64,000 bases of DNA, from positions 43,688,241 to 43,752,240 of the forward strand of contig OZ024939.1 in the NCBI GenBank assembly GCA_964017235.1, read 5' to 3'. Of this stretch, positions 1 through 11,416 are shown piece after piece; the stretch's first letter is position 1; the number at the start of each line of letters is the position of its first letter. Position numbers and translations under genes: made by a program. Below the pieces are notes generated by a model. The model had not been told where the DNA came from, did not search any database, and saw nothing but the letters and a program-made list of their open reading frames with translations. This DNA comes from Sabellastarte sp. h YS-2021. Its lineage: Eukaryota > Annelida > Polychaeta > Sabellida > Sabellidae.

Positions 1-124
1 AACCAAGACACAGAGGTCAAGGAAACCCTGGCTAACAGTGATTCTCATCAACATCCACTGATTAACTCATTAGAGAAGTCCAACACTGGGCCAGCAGGCA
101 ATTCCTTGACAAGACCATAGAAAC

Positions 125-516
125 TAGGGGTGGGACGAGTACAAATAATTCGGGTCGATTACTCGCAGATAAAAACTCAACTCGACATCGAGCCCTCGCG
201 ACATTTAGTATCCACCATAACAGGAAACGACATCCAATATGGCGGCTCCCGTAAACGAAAAAAATATAAAGATAAAAGCTTTGAATCGCTTGAATTAGCT
301 ATTGTCAGCACATAATATCATTAATTTTATGTTACAAATGGTGGATTATGCGATTTAATGAAAGTAAGGTATGTTATTTATGTTTTATTAACTAAAAAAT
401 GTAACCGGTTCTATAGGTTGTTATGTATACACGAGTAATCGACCTTAAGGATTGGGGTCGAATTTTCATGAAATTCGCCTCGCTCGGCGAGTGTCGACTG
501 CTCGGTCACACCCCTA
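125..516. mobile_element. hAT-type MITE with exact 8-bp target duplication
   Basis: The 392-bp element begins TAGGGGTGGGAC and ends GTCACACCCCTA, so the two ends are imperfect inverted repeats. It is flanked on both sides by the exact 8-bp direct repeat ATAGAAAC (117-124 and 517-524). An 8-bp duplication with a TAGGGGTG terminus is what non-autonomous hAT elements show. The interior has no transposase frame. It is CpG-rich near both ends (TCGA, CTCGCG, GCTCGGCGAG) and contains CAATATGGCGGC at 235-246. Confidence 0.85.
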
Positions 517-524
517 ATAGAAAC

Positions 525-1053
525 AAAGATATATCCAGGTTAGACTCAGGGTAGAGACCTACAATGTCCAGGTTCTACTCTGACCTAACCTAAACAATAT
601 AAAATATCCTGGAATCTTAGAATTTCTCAAACTACTATCTCAACAGTAGGGCTTTGTGTAAAAGATTTCTCTGCTTGCAATATCACATCAGGACATTGTG
701 AATTTGTGTTGCCTCTGTATGTACTTCAGAAATCAGAATGTGTTCTTCTATATCATCAGATGGTCATTCTATTGATACTTATAAAACTATTTAGCCATCC
801 CAAACATTGTACAAGTGTAAAAAAACTTAGCCATCCCAAACATTGCACAAATGTAAAAAAACCATCCATATGCATCTATATCCATATGCATCTTATCAAG
901 AAAAACTAATTCAACACAAGTTTCATAAAAGAAAAAAAAAACAAAAAAAAAAACAACTGATTGAGAATTGTGATAATTCAGCTGCAACTTGAAAGACAAG
1001 GAATTTGATACAAAATTTGTCCAAAACTAGATTGTGCCGACTCGATGCCAACA
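525..1053. other. AT-rich spacer, nothing recognised
   Basis: No supported gene. It contains an imperfect direct repeat of TTAGCCATCCCAAACATTG (about 791-810 and 826-845) and a poly-A stretch near 930-955. Confidence 0.5.
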
Positions 1054-1055
1054 TA

Positions 1056-2277
1056 TCCCCAGACAGGCCATCTCTCACACCACAAGCATTCACTGGGTAT
1101 TTTTTGCAGCACCCATTTTGTGTGATTCACAATTATTATAAACTACTTTTCATTTTTTTTTTGGTCAAACCATTTTTTTTTTCATTTTTAGGGGGTCAAT
1201 TTAAAAACAAATCCTCTGAGTGGATTATTCATGGGTCTCACATGCATGTTAAATGTCTACTTAAAGCCTTGGTTTTTGGCACATGAAAAAAGAACATATT
1301 AATATATTCCCAGATGAGATTTCAGCTGTATCAGCTGCATACTATGACAGTTATAGGGCTTAAAAATGGCAAAAAGTCAATAAATTGGGGGCCTGTGGGC
1401 ATTTATGAGACCCTAAGGTTAAAATTACAGACTTAAAATTTTTTACAGACAAGGATTTCATGTAGAAGTTATATCTACTACAGTTAGACTTATCAGACTT
1501 ACTATTTCCAGGTTACAGGACCAAATATGTTGAAAATATTGTAAAAGGGTCACTAGGGTGGGTGTTTATGGTCCTCATACACAGGTTAAACATCTATTTA
1601 AAGCCTTGATTTTTCTCACATATAAACAGAACATAATCATATATTCCCAAATGAGATTTCAGCTGTATCAGTCACATCTGTTCACAGCTATAGGCCTTCA
1701 AAGTGGCAAAAAGTCCAAATATTGGGTCGCTGTGGGCAATGTAGAGACTTTAAGGTGACCTTAAAATTAAACTTACACACTTAAAATTTTTCACAGACTT
1801 ACAGTACATGTAGAAGTTATATCTACTACAGTTACAGACTTGTCAGACCTACCACTTTTTAGTTATAGGGGAAAATATGGAAAAATGTTAAAAAAAACCC
1901 GTCTAAGTATGGTCTTTATAGGCCTCAAAAACAATTTTAACCTTAACATAAAGTCTGGATTTTTGGTATATGTAAGGCGAATACAGTAATGTGTTCCCAG
2001 GTAAAATCTGAGACAGATAAGCCACATAGTCTGTGACCTACAGGGCATTAAGTGTCAAAAAGTCAAATTTCTGACCTTAAGTTGGCCATAAGTTCTGTAT
2101 TATTGGGAGTTTAAGGTCACCTTAAAATAGCATTCCTCTCCTGACCAAAATAGATGTGTGTGCCAAGTTTGAATGAAATCCTTGAAAGTGTTTTTGAGTC
2201 ATTGCGCACACAAATCAAAACGTGTAGTGGCAACAGCGGTGGCGCAACGGACGTGAAACCAATATACTGTCTGGGGA
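1056..2277. mobile_element. Non-autonomous DNA element with three ~340-bp internal repeats
   Basis: TCCCCAGACAG (1056-1066) is repeated inverted as CTGTCTGGGGA (2267-2277), and each end is preceded or followed by TA, as expected for a TA target. The interior holds three diverged direct repeats of roughly 336-351 bp. The marker GAGATTTCAGCTGTATCAG occurs at about 1316 and 1652, with a diverged third copy near 2001. There is no long reading frame. The short inverted repeat makes the exact ends tentative. Confidence 0.5.
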
Positions 2278-2289
2278 TATACTAAAACA

Positions 2290-3830
2290 TGTTAAATAAC
2301 TGTGTAGATAAAATACCAATTGATTTTGAGACAGCCCAGAAATGAATTGTGATGACCACAACACAGGAGAAAGCAGTCCCAATGTGCCCTATCATAGATG
2401 CTGGTGACACAAAAATTATGGTTAAACATTATCCGGTATGCTGCTCTGGATTAGATAAATCAGGTTTTATCTGTGTTAATTATTTTAAACAATATTTAGT
2501 TTTAGAACCATCCAGTTTGTACTCAGTTTGTCAACAAAGTCATCATTTTTTTTTTTTTTTTTTTGATTTTTTGATTTTTGATTAGTTTAACTTGTGCCGA
2601 GTACTTGGTGGCTGACAAGTTTTTGGTGGTGATGGTAAGTTGGTGCTGCCAAATTTAGAAATACTATGGTGGTACAATCACTGTGCAATATTACTTTGAC
2701 ATATTAACATGACATTAGAAAATTACCATATATTTTCTGTAGAAATGGTCAAAAATCCTAGCACTGCACTTTTTCTTTGAAGAGAAATCACCAAGATATA
2801 AATCAAGATAGTAAATATGGTCCCGGCATCCTAGGCATAAGAAGTTTTAATGCTAATTACAGTACCAACCTTGGGCAACATTTTAATTTAGTCAGATTTA
2901 TAACTTCCACATACCACATTAAATGTTTGAAAATGTTTTTATTTTGAGCTATAAACTCAAATATGACCCATGTCAACCAGACACCGGAAATAATTCACTG
3001 GTAAACGACTACACAGGCATTTACTGGTAAAATACCAATACAGCCAATGTACAAGTTTTCAATATATATCAATTTCATGTCGGCTTCATGATGCGCTACT
3101 TCCGATCACAGACTCATTTTTCCAGTGACATTTTTTTTTCAAAGTAAATATGCAGATAAAGCCAGAGACTTGGCAAATTACAATATTGTCTTCATAGCAT
3201 CCAATAACACTGTATGCGTTTGTTGTGATCTCCAAGACTGTTTATACTCTGCTAAATCACAGAGTTGTTGTTTCAAAGCAAATATTAATTTGGTGCAAAC
3301 TGTTCTCACCGACATCACTATTTAAACTATTTTGTAAGTTGGTTAACTACCTGACAAAAACGACAACAACCAAAGCACCCGCATTATGTGCAATTTTGTG
3401 CATGTTCATTTAAAGACTCGGCATTAAGAATTCAATCATAAAACCTTAGCCTATTGTTATTTGCCCCGCAAAACACTTCACTTTATACAGTAATTTCATT
3501 TGCTATTGGGAATGATCTTTCAGGATAATGGTACCAGTTATACACAATGAGGCAAAAATTACAATAGCCATTAACATCACCAGTGTATTTTATTGTATCT
3601 ACAGCAAGCTGGTAAATATTCATCAGCTTAATATTCAAATCTGCAGAAATAAAGTACACAACTTGTAAGCAAATATGCAGGTTCCCAATATATGAACTAT
3701 GGTAATATGCCTCATTATCATTCATTAGGTTAATTTTGAGGTCTCCAGATATGCAATTCTCAAATCTAAAGAAAAAGTACCAAAAATAAATTAAGTGAGC
3801 TGTTGTAGTTTTGATTTTTATTGGGATAAC
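2290..3830. other. AT-rich spacer
   Basis: Apart from a long poly-T tract at about 2547-2564, I see no supported gene. Short open frames here have no splice or coding support. Confidence 0.4.
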
Positions 3831-3838
3831 ATGGCTTT

Positions 3839-4207
3839 TAGTGTTGAAGACGGTAAACCGGAAACCTATTTGCCGACCGAAAGACAGTGATCCGGTTACG
3901 TTTCGTTTTCTTCTAACCAAAACCGGTTTTGTCACATATTTCATTATTTTAACTTAAGTTTTCCAAAATATTGAACTACAACAAATATTTCCCAGTATTT
4001 TATAATATTCTATTGATATATCACACATTTTGTCCTCGAAAGTCTTCAAAAAGTCCCTTGTGGTTCTTATTTATATACGAGTTAAAGCTCATGTACGCAT
4101 TTCAAAAACTTATTTCTTTGCGATTTATAAATCAAACATACCCGGTTTTTCGCCGAATTTCTGCTTTCGGAAACCGGTTCCAAAATTCGCATTCAACCAC
4201 AACACTA
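3839..4207. mobile_element. hAT-type MITE, second family, exact 8-bp target duplication
   Basis: This 369-bp element starts TAGTGTTG and ends CAACACTA. It is flanked by the exact 8-bp direct repeat ATGGCTTT (3831-3838 and 4208-4215). The subterminal regions carry several AACCGG-containing words in both orientations (AAACCGGAAACC, AAAACCGGTTTT, GGAAACCGGTTCC), which could be protein-binding sites. There is no transposase frame; the open frame crossing its left end on the minus strand is not supported. Confidence 0.85.
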
Positions 4208-4670
4208 ATGGCTTTTGAGTAAAACTTAAAACTACGATGCTATGACAGGAGTCACTTGGCAATAAAAAATAGGTCAACATTGCAGCCCAATGTGTGGAGA
4301 AAAATGTGTTTGCTTTAGTATTAGCTTGACCAGTAAACCACAGCCTACCAGTGAGTACCTTCCTTATGAATCTTTATTAAAGGTCAAGGACAAATATGCT
4401 TCAACATTTAAACAAAATGGGCACTGCTTGGTATGTATCATTTTAAAGAAAAATAACAGTAGATTTTGTTAGTTTTCATTTGAAGAAATTTTGTTTTATA
4501 CTGGCTGAGATGTTGTTAAAAATATTGCAAACACACAAAAACTAGTGTTACCACGAAAACTGGACCATCGACCATAAACAATGAATTACCAATGTATATG
4601 AGCAATTCGATAATTATCTATGATGTGGTAAACATATTTTCTGTGAAAAATTATGAATCTTTAAGAAAAT

Positions 4671-5345
4671 TGAGGGTGGGCATGAATAGGTACATATGGG
4701 CGTGAATTGGTCCACCACCACAAGGAAAGATAATTGTGAAGAGGTTTTAATTCTGGTGAACTTGAAAAAAATATTCCAAATAACGAACTTGGGTAGGCGA
4801 TGAAATTGGGTAGCTGGGCTGTATAGTAAATGATCGTTATGTTGATATGCTCATTAAGTCAATCAGTCACCATAAAGAGCTTTATCGCACATAGCAAACA
4901 GATAGACAAACACCCTTTTCATGAATAGATTCTACAAAAATAATCATGCAATGTGTTCCAAGCAGATAAATTTTTATATTTTCTGAAATAAACACTAAAA
5001 TATTACCTAAATACAGGAATAAACTATCCAGTTTATTATAATACAACAAATATAAAATCTGTATGAGCTTTTGTTCGATTAGATATAATTGATCATCTTT
5101 AACAAATATTTCATCTTGTTGGTTCCAATAAAAGTGGTGGCACAACTGCTCAGCTACCCAAGTTCGTCACAATATTGACAATATTTAAACCTATTAGCAA
5201 TTTCTTTGTAGGGTAATACATCAATGTTATAAGCACCTGTTCCGCTTGTTTCTGTATCAATATTGCTTGTCCTTTTCGGTTTTTAAGGCAGGTGACGAAC
5301 ATGGGTAGGCGACGAACTTGGGTAGCTGAGCAGCAGGTGATCGAT
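4671..5345. repeat. Cluster of tandem-word repeats in both orientations
   Basis: At 4675-4712 the word GGGCATGAATAGGTAC is followed by GGGCGTGAATTGGTCC. At about 4784-4820 ACGAACTTGGGTAG is followed by ATGAAATTGGGTAG. At 5146-5163 the inverse CAGCTACCCAAGTTCGTC appears. At about 5296-5330 ACGAACATGGGTAG is followed by ACGAACTTGGGTAG and GCTGAGCAG. The inverted copies at 5143-5163 and 5310-5332 pair well. This looks like one or more damaged non-autonomous elements, but I could not fix ends or target duplications. Confidence 0.45.
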
Positions 5346-5810
5346 TTAATGATCAGTCTTTTTTTTTTATCTTTTGTTTATTTTTCTTTAACAATGTAAC
5401 ATATATACAGGGTACAGGTTACAAAAAACAAATACAATATCAAAAATGTGATCTAGCAGAACAAGAATTTAAGAGAAGATTCATGTAACAACCTATTAAG
5501 GAAACCTTTACATATTCTCATTATTGTCATTATTGTTTCAATTGCAATGCATGAAGCAGTATCACATACAAGAGGTGAGTTACCATTAATATAAATATAT
5601 CGGTATGTTCTATACTTGTATTTGCGGGTTGATCTTACAAATGACTCATAAACTACCATTTAATCATGCAGTGCATTATCTAAATACATAAATCTTGTAT
5701 TAAATATGAGGTCTCTGCCTTTATTTTTGTATATCACCTTTTCTATTGCAATTTTCGATTTTAAAACCTTAATAAAACCAACTAAGCAGGGTTCTGTTGC
5801 CTTTTGTTTA

Positions 5811-6041
5811 CTGCTTCTAGGCATAAGTTGGCCGTGGTCATAAGTTGGCCACGATCATCATATTTTGAAATTTCTATAAATCTAAAGGCCTGTACGCGTA
5901 TCATTATTGAATGGTCTACTATAATAAGATTTATGATAAAGACCACTTTTAAACCCTGTGCAACCACACATTTGTCTGTTAGACACATTTAAATGATTGG
6001 TGGCCAACTTATGACCACAGCCAACTTATGCCTAGAAGCAG
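5811..6041. mobile_element. TA-flanked MITE with long inverted repeats made of a doubled word
   Basis: A 231-bp element with about 41-bp terminal inverted repeats differing at one position, starting CTGCTTCTAGGCATAAG. TA is duplicated at 5809-5810 and 6042-6043, as for Tc1/mariner-like elements. Each inverted repeat contains two tandem copies of CATAAGTTGGCC separated by GTGGT. No coding capacity. Confidence 0.85.
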
Positions 6042-6093
6042 TACATTTACTTATAAAATATTTTGCAATTATTACAGCAAAATTTAACCAGTA

Positions 6094-6321
6094 CACGGGT
6101 GGTCACAATTATGTCCGGGTCATAATTGTGTCCTGTGTTACTAAATGACGGTACTGAGTTTGGGTGTTTGGTCCAATTTTTAAAGTTTCCATAAAATAAA
6201 CTTGATCTCAAAGGGAATAATTTGAATAAAATATTCAAAATTCTGGTTGCAACATTTTAAAAATAAACTCCAATAAAAATCGGACATTATTATGAACCGG
6301 ACACAATTGTGACTACCCGTG
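6094..6321. mobile_element. TA-flanked MITE, related design, different word
   Basis: A 228-bp element starting CACGGGTGGTCACAATTATG and ending with its inverse, flanked by TA at 6092-6093 and 6322-6323. The inverted repeats are about 40 bp and contain two tandem words, CACAATTATGTCC and CATAATTGTGTCC. It lies only 50 bp from the preceding element. No coding capacity. Confidence 0.8.
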
Positions 6322-6331
6322 TAGAACCAAT

Positions 6332-7377
6332 CGGAATCTGGTCAACTCGGCCCAGTTCAAAGTCGGCCCATACAAACTATAAGCCTTATTAAGGTAGTTG
6401 GGTTAAACAAAGTTTCACGTAAATTATTTAACTTTTAGGAACTTTTATGCAACATTTCTATTGATAAAACGAAGTGGCTAACGAACGGGGATCCGGTCAA
6501 TAGAAAGCGTGGCTAACGAACAGGTCCCATTTTATTTAGTTGGTACTAATTGATGAAATTGTCAGTAACAGTTGTTTTCATTGGTTAATTAAATTAATCA
6601 TGGTTGGCTAGATCTTCTATTTGTATATTATTGCAAGGAAACCCACCGATCGTGCCCTCATATTTTCTTCAGTTTGCATATGTACAAGTAACAGCATTTG
6701 ACATTTTTTTTGTAAAATATTGCCAGAAACCAGCATCATGGCCTTATATTTTCTTCACTTCCTGCAAGTTCAACAGTAGGTGCAGTGAGAGTAAAATATC
6801 GGTAGATCATAATGCACTCATACAATTCTCGGATCCAGTACTAGTGTGGCGAAAATTTTTTTTTTTCATTGTAAATTGCCACTATATTTCTCCTTTCAAC
6901 TTATTTTAGCTTTATTTTATTTCATTAAAATCATGACACAACAAAAGACAGTCATACATAATATATGCAATACATCATATTATATTACAGGGGACCTGAT
7001 CGATAGCTAGCGTTTCTAACGAACGGGAACCTGATCAATAGACTCTTGCTTGATAAAATGTTGCAAGGAAACCCCACGGAATTCTGTGACCCTATATTTT
7101 TATGTATAAATCAATATAATTGAATTGTGTAAGTCCACGAAATTTAAATATTAATTTGTCAGCTAAGTACAAGTTTCCAGGTAACATACTTGATCTCCCA
7201 GCAGCATTTCTATAACATATTGTTAGAAAATCGTAAAGAATACTGTGATTTCATATTTTATACATAAATGTGAATATTATTGAGTTATTCTCATGTTCAC
7301 TTTGCAGGGGGCCGACTTTGAAACGGGCTGACTTTAAAATGGGCCGAGTTTGAAGTGGGCTGAGTTGTCCATAAAAC
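6332..7377. mobile_element. 1.05-kb element with tandem-word inverted repeats and 8-bp flanking repeat
   Basis: The left end carries CAACTCGGCCCA and TTCAAAGTCGGCCC (6343-6370). The right end (7309-7371) carries four inverted copies of this word (GGGCCGACTTTGAAA, GGGCTGACTTTAAAA, GGGCCGAGTTTGAAG, GGGCTGAGTTG). The exact 8-bp direct repeat GAACCAAT flanks it at 6324-6331 and 7378-7385. Inside are direct words CTAACGAACGGG and CTAACGAACAGG near 6478-6527 and CTAACGAACGGG near 7015, plus diverged repeats around TTGCAAGGAAACCC (about 6633 and 7065). No transposase frame is visible. Confidence 0.65.
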
Positions 7378-7399
7378 GAACCAATTAATCTGCTTGAAC

Positions 7400-7560
7400 A
7401 TTGGTAGCACCAAGTAAAATTTTATTTATTTATTTATTTTATTAAGGGAGAACAATCGCTCTTTACAAGTCTCCCTTAAGTGATCGACTTTACGATCATC
7501 CATTATACTTATTGTGGCAAGATCCACTTAAAGAGAGATAAGTGAACACTGGGTCATTAG
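7400..7560. other. AT-rich spacer with a short hairpin
   Basis: A TTTA repeat tract (7420-7440) is followed by TTAAGGGAGA and its inverse TCTCCCTTAA (about 7442-7479), a possible stem-loop. No gene is seen. Confidence 0.4.
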
Positions 7561-7622
7561 CAAGAAAATGTAAACAAAAAGGGGGCGGGGCAACTGGCGA
7601 CAAAAGTGCACCGCTAACTTAC

Positions 7623-7658
7623 AACGTCTGGCTCTTCCTCCTCCTGTGACGATGTCAT
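7623..7658 (-). CDS. Candidate first coding exon, unknown gene
   Basis: On the minus strand an ATG at 7658 opens twelve codons, MTSSQEEEEPDV, ending exactly at a consensus donor (GTT then GTAAGTTAG). The 200 bp upstream (7660-7870) is richer in CpG and holds TTCCGG, as expected of a 5' leader and promoter. The acidic, Gln/Glu-rich start resembles many eukaryotic N termini and identifies no family. Later exons, expected at lower coordinates, were not recognised, partly because that region is full of transposons. Phase at the donor is 0. Confidence 0.45.
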
Positions 7659-7872
7659 CTTGAGAAAATACAATCGTCGTACTAAAGATTTAGTCTTACA
7701 GCAGTTCATGTCTCTAGGCAAACATATTGTAACAAATACACCAGTAAAAATTAAGAAAATCAATCATTTGGGCGTAAATGAAAGATTCTTAATGAGCCTC
7801 TTTCTGGGAGTAGAAGTTATACGTAAAACCGATTCGTACGAAATTACCGGAAATTTCACACTATGTCTCTGA

Positions 7873-9180
7873 AACCTGTGGATATCAAACACACCCGGGG
7901 CGAATGTTGTCTTAACATATTTCAAACTAGGAGTACTGTCATAAAGGTTAAAACTTTAAGATTTTACTAAATTATAACGGCATTTCTTTGGAATCTCTAT
8001 CATCAATTTGTAAACCCTCTATGTCTTAATTAGATCATACTTTTTGTAATTTATTTGAGGCAGCTGTTTATTTTTAAATAACCCATTTGGTACACGAGGT
8101 AATTGAAACATAGATTTAATACTAAAATATTTCATCTAGATACAGGTTTTATCACAGGTTAATTTCCAAATCTTCCCGATCCCATGTAAACTAACTGTAC
8201 ATCATTATTGGGGATATAAACAGTGCTGCAAAATGTGCTATGAAGTGCAATGGGTTGAAAATTGGACTAATGCAGTACTGATGAAGCGTTGTGATCATCC
8301 AAAAAGAGTAAAGAAAATAGAATTATTTAAAAAGCCATACATATTTAGACTTACAAAAAGAAAATTTATAAAATTTATGACATATTATCCATTTCTGAAC
8401 TTTACTGTAATTAATACCTTGAAAGAGGTACGGGGGAATGGTGACCTTTTAAAGAATGAAAAATCAGTGGTGCTATCCAGGAAAAGCATAATTTGTCACA
8501 AAAATGGGTCTTTTCTAGTGAAAATTTTTAAATTACTTTTTTAACCTGTCATGCTATGCATTTGGTGTGAACTTATTTTAACCACATATTTTTTTGTGTC
8601 TGTTTCAAGTAAAGACTTGACAGCAGAAATAGGTTAAAATGTAGCAAGATCATAATGTACTCATATGGAACAAAGAAATAAAATAATGGGAATTCTTTAT
8701 GACAAGTAGTTGTTTATGACAGTAATCCTTCTGAATATTGGCTGTGAGTAATGGTTGTGTAGAATATGGACATGAATGAAAAGTATGTGAAGAGTAAGCT
8801 AATCGGTGAAAGGTGATGTTTCTTGACCAGCTTTTATCATGTTTATGTTTTATGTTCCTATTATCCACACGATACGTTTATGCTAAAGCATAAACTGATT
8901 TCACTTATGTTTGCTTTTCCGTATTTCTTTTCAAAATTTTCCCAAAATTTTCAGTGGCAATTTAAATTCAGCACAATATTTCCTTTACTACAAGATTCAA
9001 AGTACTATTTGACCCATCCAGACTTCAGCAGTGCAGCACACAGCTCTATTGTTCAACATTCCTCAAACTGAAACACACAGTTTTTGGAGATGACCATTTT
9101 TTAGTGTCCCTGTGGTTTTTTAGGCTGCCACTGGGGTTTGGATCAAAGACAGAATATTGACTTTTAAGTGGTCATCAGAG
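7873..9180. other. AT-rich spacer with unsupported open frames
   Basis: Several 60-100-codon open frames occur, the longest at 8233-8544 on the plus strand. None has recognisable motifs or paired splice signals. Confidence 0.3.
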
Positions 9181-9189
9181 CAACTATGT

Positions 9190-9262
9190 ATCTGTCGGTA
9201 CATGGGGGTTGGACCCAGGTCCTTTACGTTTCTAGACACGTGTGTTATTCACTAGGCTATTT
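9190..9262 (-). repeat. Degenerate tRNA-derived SINE head
   Basis: Read on the minus strand, it has an A-box-like AGCCTAGTGAATAAC and a B-box-like GGGTCCAACCCC with tRNA-like spacing. It is diverged and no target duplication was found. Confidence 0.4.
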
Positions 9263-9649
9263 TACTTTTTATTATTTTACCATTATGTGAAAAGTGTGAA
9301 AAACTGTTTGAAGTGGAAAAATCCCTTTAATTAACCAGAGAAAACAGAACCAAAGAAAGCCAGTAACAATTTGGAAAGTTTGTAGGCCATGTTCCAGAAC
9401 ATATCTCACAACAGAGAAACAATATTAATAACAAGATGAAAGATGGATCATTTCCACTATAAAAATATCATAAAATATTGAGCATGCAGTATTACAGTTC
9501 CTTCATTATAAACAAGCAATCAGTGCCCGTGAACAGGCTCTATGTCAGCTAACCGCTTTAGAGTACCAAGTGAAAGTAGAAAAGGACACAAAACTTTTCT
9601 GTTGCAAATGATATTCAGCAGTAAAGTGCAAACTTACATATTAAGGTGC

Positions 9650-10835
9650 TTCTTAAGGCGCTACTGAGGATCTGACAAACCCCTAAAAATGCTGGAAGTG
9701 AAAACCATGAAAGGGTGTTAAAATTTTAACATTAGATAGGAGGACTCACTTTCAACAGCTCTTTTTCATACATGAAATTTCTACGACCACCAATAAAGGA
9801 AAGGGACTGAAAGTAGCAAGGACTAATTTGACCTTGAAGGGAAAGTAGATAATACTCACTTTGCTACTGGTGTCTACCCAAGTTACTGGCCATGTTGTAA
9901 CTATGGAAAAAGTAGCTGAACAACATATTTTAAGAAAATGCTCTAAATGCAATACTTTTCAAATTACAACTGATTTACTTAACTATGAGAATCTGAAAGT
10001 AGCTACGCAATGAGCTACATGTCTACAATTTCACCATGTTATGGCTGACCTAAATGTAGGTGAATACCATATTTACACAAAATTCTCTGATGCAATAGTT
10101 TTCAAGTTACAACTGATTTACTCACTAACCTGAATGTAGCTATTACTTCACTATGCAATGAGCTACAGGTCTGCAACTTCACTATCTTACAGCTGACATA
10201 AAAGTAGAAGAATAACGTATTTAAACAAAATTCTCCAAATGCTATAATTTTCAAATTACAATTGATTCACTCAACAGTGAGAACCTGAAAGTAGCTATTT
10301 GTCAGCAATGTAATGAGCAACAAATCTGCAATTTTACTATCTTATGGCTGACCTAAAAGTAGATGAATAATCTATTTACACAAAATTCTCTAAATGCAAT
10401 AATTTTCAAGTTACAAGTAATTTTACGGTAATTTAATTTTAAGGTACTGAAAAGTCGGAAAGTAGCTATTACTCACTTAGCTATTAGAATAAGTTACCAA
10501 CTTACTCACCATGTTGTAGCTTTGGAAAAAAGTAGCTGAATAACATATGTTAACAAAATGTTCTAAAAATACAATACTGTTCAAGTTATAAGTGATTTAG
10601 TGCAAAATTTCATGAATTCTAATGCATCAAAAGTTATTCTAAAAATTCATAAAAAATAATCAAGAAAGATCCAGGTCTGATACTCAAACAAGAGAATCAA
10701 CTTGTGGCCTTGTACATCTATGCAAGATCACAGACAAATCCCTGCAATAGTTTATGAGAAAATTGTGATCAAGTGTTGAAATTTTCACACTTTGGGTGGG
10801 GTATCTCACTTGTAATGGCTCTGGGGAACAGACAA
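9650..10835. repeat. ~150-bp tandem repeat block with repeated flanks
   Basis: From about 9800 to 10620 there are roughly five diverged units of about 148-155 bp. One marker, a GAGCTACATGTCTACAA-like word, recurs at about 10012, 10160 and 10315. Another marker, CAAGTTACAA followed by CTGATTTAC, also recurs. The flanks repeat directly: a GTGTTAAAATTTTAACA then CTCACTTTCAACAGCTCT-type stretch near 9715-9762 resembles 10773-10822. This is the layout of a non-autonomous element with a tandem core. Bivalve pearl elements are built this way, but I cannot assign it to that family by eye. Confidence 0.5.
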
Positions 10836-11263
10836 ACAAACAGATCTGCATGCATTGAACATTTTTTCATCCTCGACAGATAAGGTATCTATTTAAAAAA
10901 CACCAGGTCTCTGGGCCTTGTAGTTTTGAAGGAGAAGTTGTTCACACTGACACCACAAAGTGATGCCATGATGTCATAAAATATAATGCAAATTTTTTGC
11001 TGGCTTCTGATGTCCTGTATACCAGACCTACCAGCAGATGCCTCCACATAAACCATCAGAAAAAAATTTTGGGAAAACTTTAAAATAAAATTAATTTGTA
11101 CCATGCTGTACCATCAGAATAATTTCTTCACCACCAGTTTCACAAACTAGTAGAACACCATTGCAGTACTTTATGAACTCAGAGAATCTCGGTTCTGAAT
11201 AGCACATACACTACCTTCTCCAGGTTGTACAGTTCTATATATCAGATTATTTGCCTCCTTTAC

Positions 11264-11380
11264 TCTGGACATCAGTGCAAAAACAATGGTATCTAACATA
11301 TTGTATTTCCAAGATATACAAAGTAAGGTGTTCCACATCCAAGATAAAGCACCCCTGATTTTGTTCATTCCAGGACATAA
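11264..11380 (-). CDS. Candidate internal exon, unknown gene
   Basis: After the acceptor CGCCTGCAG, 117 nt stay open in one frame (MSWNEQNQGCFILDVEH then LTLYILEIQYVRYHC) to a donor CCAGA followed by GTAAAG. Entry needs one upstream base; exit is phase 1. No domain is recognised. An overlapping alternative frame is also open, so the frame is not certain. It belongs to a cluster of minus-strand coding-like segments between 11.2 and 12.5 kb. Confidence 0.35.
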
Positions 11381-11416
11381 CTGCAGGCGTCTATGGACTG
11401 TCTTCTCCCTCAGGCA

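Noticed and set aside
3483-3944. 153-codon minus-strand open frame
   Set aside because: It runs into the left end of the hAT MITE, and has no motif and no splice or start support.
5359-5800. Possible minus-strand retroelement 3' end with A-rich tail and a 68-codon frame
   Set aside because: No recognisable protein motif and no target duplication; the region is disturbed by neighbouring elements.
4671-7377. CRISPR-like array from the repeated words
   Set aside because: The words differ, spacing is irregular, they are in both orientations at element ends, and the genome is that of an animal.
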